DNA of 27,789 nucleotides, from positions 1 through 27,789 of IMG/VR virus record IMGVR_UViG_3300031951_000974, one strand, 5' to 3'. Position numbers and translations under genes: made by a program. Position 1 is the stretch's first letter; each line of letters begins with the position of its first letter. The notes under the pieces are model-generated. The model did not search any database. It saw only the letters and a list, made by a program, of their open reading frames with translations, and was not told the DNA's origin. This stretch comes from a virus. Positions 23,344-27,789 of the stretch are shown in pieces.

Positions 23344-23923
23344 ATTTCAGTCATATAGCAGAAAAAGACAAATGTCAACTGTTGTAAATACAAAAAATTT
23401 AGAACCAACTGACATTACGGGTAGTTTACTACAAATTGAAATACCATCTGAAAAAATATTTCAAAGTGGTGTTAGGAAAACTATAAAAAGTACAATAGTA
23501 AACGCTATAAATTTACAAACGATTGACATAACTGGAAGTCTTCAAAACATAATAGAACCTGTAAAGCCTGTAAATTCAAATACACGTTCGCAAATATCAA
23601 CACCTACTATTACAAATACGGATAAGATTGTGTTGGATTTTAGGGAAGACATTTTTAAGTACAGTGCTAGAAATATAGAAAAAACAATCACATCATTTGA
23701 TGCTCAAACAAATCAATTATTTATATCGGGTACTATAATAGATTACGGAACAGAAGCTGTTTCAGACAAAGATTTTGAAATTTATTATAACGGAGTTCGT
23801 CTTCCCGATATATTTATGGTAAAACAAATAAATAATGACATAGTTATTACTTTAACGGAGGAATATATACAATATGATGATTTACGATTGTCTGAAATTA
23901 AAGTAATAGGTAAATTTATATAA
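23333..23923 (+). CDS. Small fibre-type protein with internal repeat
   Basis: This is a 196-residue protein that overlaps the previous gene by 11 bases. Residues about 15-75 hold a duplicated unit: MSTVVNTKNLEPTDITGSLL and KSTIVNAINLQTIDITGSLQ, each followed by an I/E/P stretch. The C-terminal part, FEIYYNGVRLPDIFMVKQIN then LRLSEIKVIGKFI, repeats the pattern seen at the end of gp15 and in the 110-residue gene. No enzyme motif is visible. It is placed directly before the long fibre gene, so it may link the fibre to the particle; this is inference. Confidence 0.5.
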   Translation: MPNRFQSYSRKRQMSTVVNTKNLEPTDITGSLLQIEIPSEKIFQSGVRKTIKSTIVNAINLQTIDITGSLQNIIEPVKPVNSNTRSQISTPTITNTDKIVLDFREDIFKYSARNIEKTITSFDAQTNQLFISGTIIDYGTEAVSDKDFEIYYNGVRLPDIFMVKQINNDIVITLTEEYIQYDDLRLSEIKVIGKFI

Positions 23924-23925
23924 AG

Positions 23926-26900
23926 ATGGCCGAACTGATTAGATTAAAACAAATAGAAAGTGGTTCATATTTGGCGGCACTAGCCTCTGGAAGTGGTGGA
24001 GGAACCGGCGCTGGATTTCCATTTAACGGTTCAGCAGTAATTACAGGAAGTCTTTATGTAAGTGGAGCATTTACAGCATCGTTACAAGAAGGATATATTT
24101 GGGTAGGTGGTGCAAATGGTGAAAGTGTACAAGTACAAAGTAGTTCTCTATCGGGAACCAGTGGTACCAGTGGACTTAGTGGAGACATATACAGAGGTAA
24201 TAGTTCGGATACATTAACAATTCCAACTACATATGGTCAATTAATTACCTTAACTGCATCTGCTGACCTTTCATATACTGTAGGACAAACTGTAATAGTT
24301 TCACATGATTATCACATTTATTTTGAAGGTGAAGTTGAATTATATAATTCCGTTACAGGCCAATTGGAAATATTTACAACTTATTTTGAAGGCGCCGGTA
24401 CATACAATAGTTGGCAACTAAATTTAGGTGGTGCAACGGGTCAAAATGGTTCAAGTGGAACATCAGGCTCAAGTGGTTCAACGGGCTCAAGTGGTTCAAC
24501 CGGGTCAAGTGGAACATCAGGCTCAGCAGGTTCAAGTGGAACGAGTGGTTCGGCAGGTTCAAGTGGAACATCAGGCTCAGCAGGCTCAAGTGGAACATCT
24601 GGTTCATCCGGAACGAGAGGTTCAAGTGGTTCATCGGGTTCAACAGGCTCAAGTGGAAGTTCTGGCTCAACAGGCTCAAGTGGAACATCTGGTTCAAGTG
24701 GAACATCAGGCTCAAGTGGTTCAACGGGCTCAAGTGGTTCAACCGGGTCAAGTGGAACATCAGGCTCAGCAGGCTCAAGTGGAACATCTGGCTCATCTGG
24801 TACACGAGGTTCAAGTGGTTCATCGGGTTCAACCGGCAGTAGCGGTTCAACTGGCTCAAGTGGTTCTACGGGCTCAAGTGGAACATCCGGTACTAGCGGA
24901 TTTGGAGCATTCCCCTTTACAGGTTCAGCTGTAATTAGTGGTAGTTTAATAGTAACAGGGTCTGTAAGTGTTAGTGGTTCAATTACAGGTAGTCTTTTAG
25001 GAACTTCATCATTTGCATTAACTGCGTCTTATGCACTTAATGGTGGTGCGGCAATAACAGCATCTATAAATCCTCCTGTAACGCCGGAAGAAAATGACCT
25101 TTGGTATGATTTGGATACAGGCAAAACATATATAAGACTTAATGATGGTACATCAGTTCAATGGGTATTACAGAGTGATCCGACTATTGATGTAAACACA
25201 TCATTACAAACTCTACAAGAGGTTACCGATTTAGGTAGTACAACGACTAATGTAGTCAGCATAACTAATACTACTAATGCAACGGATACAGGTTCAGGTG
25301 CATTGATTGTAGATGGTGGTGCAGGATTCGGTTTAGATGTACGAGCAAGAGCATTTTATGGCGATGGTAGTGGATTAACAGGCATTGTAGCAACTGCAAC
25401 AAATGTCGGTAACTTACAACAAGTAACATCCAATGGAAATACTACAAGTGGTTCTATTATCCTAACAGGAACAACAAACGCAACATCAAGAACAACCGGT
25501 ATACTAAGGGTAGCTGGTGGTATAGGTGTTGAAAAAGATATATGGGCTGACAACTTTTATGGAACTGCGAGTTTAGCACTCACAGCAAGTTATGCTTTAA
25601 ACGCAGGAGGAGCAGGATTTCCATTTAGTGGAAGTGCAGTAATTACGGGTAGTCTTTTTGTATCAAATTCTTTATCAATAGGAACCGTTCTAACAGCATC
25701 TCTACAACAAGGATATGTTTGGGTTGGTGGTGCAAATAATATATCTACTATTATAGCATCATCTTCATTCGCCGGAAGTAGTGGAACAAGTGGTTCAAGT
25801 GGAACATCAGGTTCATCCGGCACACGAGGTTCTAGTGGAAGTTCTGGTTCAACTGGCTCAAGCGGTTCAACCGGAAGTAGTGGAACAAGTGGTTCAACTG
25901 GCTCAAGTGGTTCAACGGGAAGTAGTGGAACAAGTGGTTCAAGTGGAACATCAGGTTCATCAGGTACAAGAGGTTCCAGCGGTTCATCTGGTTCAACAGG
26001 TTCAAGTGGTTCAGCAGGCTCAAGTGGAACATCGGGTTCAGCAGGAAGTAGTGGAACATCGGGCTCAGCAGGTTCAACCGGTTCAAGTGGTTCAACTGGT
26101 TCAAGTGGTTCAAGTGGAACATCGGGTTCAACGGGATCAAGTGGAACATCGGGTTCAACGGGATCAAGTGGAACATCGGGTTCGGCAGGTTCAAGTGGAA
26201 CATCGGGTTCGGCAGGTTCAAGTGGTTCAACGGGAAGTAGTGGAACTAGTGGTGTAAATGGTTCATCCGGAACTTCCGGTTCAAGTGGAACATCGGGTTC
26301 TTCTGGCACGAGAGGTTCAAGTGGTTCAACTGGTTCAAGTGGTTCAAGTGGAACATCGGGTTCAACGGGATCAACTGGCTCAAGTGGTTCGGCAGGTTCA
26401 AGTGGAACAAGTGGTTCCGCGGGTTCAACTGGCTCAAGTGGTTCGGCAGGTTCAAGTGGAACATCGGGTTCCGCAGGTTCAAGTGGAACATCTGGTCAAA
26501 ACGGAAGTAGTGGAACATCTGGTTCAGCAGGTTCAAGTGGTTCAACCGGAAGTAGCGGAACATCGGGTTCAACGGGATCAAGTGGAACATCGGGTTCCGC
26601 AGGTTCAAGTGGAACATCTGGTTCAACAGGTTCAAGTGGAACATCGGGTTCCACAGGCTCAAGTGGAACATCGGGTTCGGCAGGTTCAAGTGGAACATCT
26701 GGTTCAGCGGGTTCAAGCGGTACTTCAGGTTCATCCGGCACTAGGGGTTCTAGTGGTTCATCCGGTTCTACCGGCTCAAGTGGTTCAGCAGGAAGTAGTG
26801 GAACATCGGGTTCAACTGGCTCAAGTGGAACATCTGGTTCAGCTGGCTCAAGTGGAACATCTGGTTCAGCGGGTTCAACTGGCTCAAGTGGTTCGGCAGG

Positions 26901-27789
26901 TTCAAGTGGAACATCTGGACAAACTGGAAGTAGTGGAACAAGTGGTTCAACAGGTTCAAGTGGTTCATCCGGTCTAAACGGAGACCGATATGCAACAACA
27001 TCCACTACATCAAATGACATAGGTACGGGTACTAAAAACTTTACGGTAGCAGATAGTGGATTAGCATATACAAACGGACAAACAGTAATTGCAGCATCTT
27101 CTGCAAACTATGCAAATAGAATGGAAGGTACTGTTATTTCATATAATGACGGAACAGACCAATTGTCAATAGATGTAACTACTACATATGGTAGTGGTAC
27201 GGGTATAACAAGTTGGCAAATAAATGTGGGTGGTGTCCCGGGCCAAGATGGAAGTTCTGGTTCAAGTGGAACATCTGGCCAAAACGGAAGTAGTGGAACA
27301 TCAGGACAAAATGGTAGTAGTGGAACAAGTGGATCATCTGGAACAAGAGGATCGAGTGGAAGTTCTGGCTCCACAGGTTCAAGTGGAACGAGTGGTTCTG
27401 CGGGTTCCACAGGTTCAAGTGGTTCAGCAGGAAGTAGTGGAACATCTGGTTCCACAGGTTCAAGTGGTTCAACGGGAAGTAGTGGAACCAGTGGTTCAAC
27501 AGGCTCTAGCGGAACAAGTGGTTCTGCGGGTTCAACGGGTTCAAGTGGTTCAGCAGGAAGTAGTGGAACATCTGGTTCCACGGGTTCAAGTGGTTCAACA
27601 GGAAGTAGTGGAACAAGTGGTTCAACAGGCTCTAGCGGAACATCGGGTTCAACGGGCTCAAGTGGTTCAACAGGAAGTAGTGGTACATCGGGTTCAACGG
27701 GCTCAAGTGGTTCAACAGGCTCAAGTGGAACATCGGGGTCATCAGGTTCAAGTGGTTCAACAGGCTCAAGTGGAACATCGGGGTCATCA
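23926..27789 (+). CDS. Long collagen-like fibre / adhesin (3' partial)
   Basis: The frame from the ATG at 23926 stays open for 1288 codons to the right edge, so the gene continues outside. The N-terminal region MAELIRLKQIESGSYLAALA probably attaches to the particle. It is followed by a beta module GFPFNGSAVITGSLYVSG (from residue 30), an 83-residue beta domain (residues 86-168) and a first block of 52 Gly-X-Y triplets. Then come a second beta module (from about 327), a globular region with LWYDLDTGKTYIRLNDGT, a third copy of the beta module (from 564), 134 triplets, a second copy of the 83-residue domain, and 62 triplets to the edge. Triplets are GSS, GTS, GST, GSA and a few GTR, GQN, GVN, with almost no proline. 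A trimeric tail fibre with collagen-like rods is likely. The receptor-binding tip is probably beyond the window. Confidence 0.88.
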   Translation, partial: MAELIRLKQIESGSYLAALASGSGGGTGAGFPFNGSAVITGSLYVSGAFTASLQEGYIWVGGANGESVQVQSSSLSGTSGTSGLSGDIYRGNSSDTLTIPTTYGQLITLTASADLSYTVGQTVIVSHDYHIYFEGEVELYNSVTGQLEIFTTYFEGAGTYNSWQLNLGGATGQNGSSGTSGSSGSTGSSGSTGSSGTSGSAGSSGTSGSAGSSGTSGSAGSSGTSGSSGTRGSSGSSGSTGSSGSSGSTGSSGTSGSSGTSGSSGSTGSSGSTGSSGTSGSAGSSGTSGSSGTRGSSGSSGSTGSSGSTGSSGSTGSSGTSGTSGFGAFPFTGSAVISGSLIVTGSVSVSGSITGSLLGTSSFALTASYALNGGAAITASINPPVTPEENDLWYDLDTGKTYIRLNDGTSVQWVLQSDPTIDVNTSLQTLQEVTDLGSTTTNVVSITNTTNATDTGSGALIVDGGAGFGLDVRARAFYGDGSGLTGIVATATNVGNLQQVTSNGNTTSGSIILTGTTNATSRTTGILRVAGGIGVEKDIWADNFYGTASLALTASYALNAGGAGFPFSGSAVITGSLFVSNSLSIGTVLTASLQQGYVWVGGANNISTIIASSSFAGSSGTSGSSGTSGSSGTRGSSGSSGSTGSSGSTGSSGTSGSTGSSGSTGSSGTSGSSGTSGSSGTRGSSGSSGSTGSSGSAGSSGTSGSAGSSGTSGSAGSTGSSGSTGSSGSSGTSGSTGSSGTSGSTGSSGTSGSAGSSGTSGSAGSSGSTGSSGTSGVNGSSGTSGSSGTSGSSGTRGSSGSTGSSGSSGTSGSTGSTGSSGSAGSSGTSGSAGSTGSSGSAGSSGTSGSAGSSGTSGQNGSSGTSGSAGSSGSTGSSGTSGSTGSSGTSGSAGSSGTSGSTGSSGTSGSTGSSGTSGSAGSSGTSGSAGSSGTSGSSGTRGSSGSSGSTGSSGSAGSSGTSGSTGSSGTSGSAGSSGTSGSAGSTGSSGSAGSSGTSGQTGSSGTSGSTGSSGSSGLNGDRYATTSTTSNDIGTGTKNFTVADSGLAYTNGQTVIAASSANYANRMEGTVISYNDGTDQLSIDVTTTYGSGTGITSWQINVGGVPGQDGSSGSSGTSGQNGSSGTSGQNGSSGTSGSSGTRGSSGSSGSTGSSGTSGSAGSTGSSGSAGSSGTSGSTGSSGSTGSSGTSGSTGSSGTSGSAGSTGSSGSAGSSGTSGSTGSSGSTGSSGTSGSTGSSGTSGSTGSSGSTGSSGTSGSTGSSGSTGSSGTSGSSGSSGSTGSSGTSGSS
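24013..24147 (+). repeat. Fibre beta module, copy 1
   Basis: This encodes 45 residues, GFPFNGSAVITGSLYVSG to GYIWVGGANG and VQVQSSS. The same layout returns at 25615-25767 (GFPFSGSAVITGSLFVSN, GYVWVGGANN), and a partial copy (GAFPFTGSAVISGSLIVTG) starts at 24904. Confidence 0.85.
24181..24429 (+). repeat. Fibre beta domain, copy 1
   Basis: This encodes 83 residues, GDIYRGNSSDTLTI to YNSWQLNLGG, with YTVGQTVIVSH and FEGEVELYNSVTGQLEI. It is paralogous to 26980-27231. Both copies lead directly into a Gly-X-Y block, so the domain probably caps or starts the collagen-like helix. Confidence 0.85.
24430..24897 (+). repeat. Collagen-like Gly-X-Y block 1 (52 triplets)
   Basis: A nine-base period encodes 52 uninterrupted Gly-X-Y triplets starting GAT, GQN, GSS, GTS. 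Two GTR triplets occur (24610-24618 and 24799-24807). Codons for the same residue vary, so repeat copies are not identical at DNA level. Confidence 0.93.
25615..25767 (+). repeat. Fibre beta module, copy 2
   Basis: This encodes 51 residues parallel to 24013-24147, with a six-residue insertion (SNSLSIGT region). It is followed by Gly-X-Y block 2, whereas copy 1 is followed by the 83-residue domain. Confidence 0.85.
25774..26979 (+). repeat. Collagen-like Gly-X-Y block 2 (134 triplets)
   Basis: This is 1206 bases of Gly-X-Y coding sequence in perfect register, with four GTR triplets (25819, 25963, 26305, 26737) and rare GVN, GQN, GQT, GLN. The low-complexity composition makes long false open frames in other frames and on the other strand. 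Confidence 0.93.
26980..27231 (+). repeat. Fibre beta domain, copy 2
   Basis: This encodes 84 residues, GDRYATTSTTSNDIGTGTKN to ITSWQINVGG, including YTNGQTVIAASSANYANRM and EGTVISYNDGTDQLSIDV. It matches copy 1 at 24181-24429 in order and length. I recall the GDRYxTTST form from many phage fibres. Confidence 0.85.
27232..27789 (+). repeat. Collagen-like Gly-X-Y block 3 (62 triplets, continues off the edge)
   Basis: The block starts GVP, GQD, GSS and runs to the window end without a break in register. It has one GTR (27340-27348) and the only proline of the three blocks. Confidence 0.93.

Noticed and set aside
24374-27581. Minus-strand and shifted-frame open frames made of PEPxVPLEP, NHLN or VQVEH repeats
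   Set aside because: They arise because a nine-base period without stops is open in several frames; only the Gly-X-Y frame joins to non-repeat domains with sensible composition.
24430-27789. CRISPR array or non-coding tandem repeat
   Set aside because: The repeats are in a single open frame with triplet register and synonymous variation; there are no constant repeats with unique spacers.

Overview
This window is the late structural (head and neck) region of a T4-type myovirus. All recognisable genes lie on the + strand. The order is: a giant multidomain protein cut by the left edge, a possible small terminase, large terminase (gp17-like), two small conserved Cys-containing proteins, portal (gp20), several small head-associated proteins, prohead protease (gp21), a ferritin, ribosomal protein bS21, scaffold (gp22), major capsid protein (gp23), two virion beta-proteins, neck and tail-completion proteins in T4 order (gp13, gp14, gp15), two small fibre-type proteins, and a very long collagen-like fibre that runs off the right edge. 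No tail sheath (gp18) or tail tube (gp19) gene is visible between terminase and portal, where T4 carries them.

The host is probably a member of Bacteroidota, which is an inference from two signs. First, essentially none of the 24 start codons has a Shine-Dalgarno sequence; the starts sit in A/T-rich leaders with A at -3 in 17 of 24 by my count. Second, the phage bS21 has the KPSVxxRxQIxxAxYxQ type of C-terminal half that I recall from Bacteroidota. The DNA is AT-rich. The scaffold and capsid genes use visibly more C-ending codons than their neighbours, as expected for heavily translated genes.

Layout: 2-5509 giant polyprotein-like CDS with a GRFQPFHAGH nucleotidyltransferase domain and an HEMVH metallopeptidase domain. 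5544-7822 DNA packaging. 7843-8982 two conserved small genes. 9026-14437 portal, protease and small head proteins, several starting with short amphipathic helices like T4 capsid-targeting peptides. 14440-15176 ferritin and bS21, joined by a TAATG overlap. 15351-18280 scaffold and capsid, closed by a strong terminator. 18373-20148 two beta-rich virion proteins. 20224-23923 neck, tail terminator and paralogous small proteins. 23926-27789 fibre with 248 Gly-X-Y triplets in three blocks. A motif TATAYTTATA recurs before transcription-unit starts and looks like the late promoter.

The terminase fills a prohead made from gp20, gp22 and gp23, which gp21 matures by cutting after (L/I)xE. gp13, gp14 and gp15 then close the head and join the tail. 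Genes that do not fit the plain morphogenesis plan, and are the most interesting, are the ferritin with a complete ferroxidase centre, the coupled bS21, and the giant protein carrying an NMN-adenylyltransferase-like domain. No stretch over 300 bases lacks a gene; the longest gap is 15177-15350. I saw no tRNA, CRISPR array, integrase or insertion sequence.
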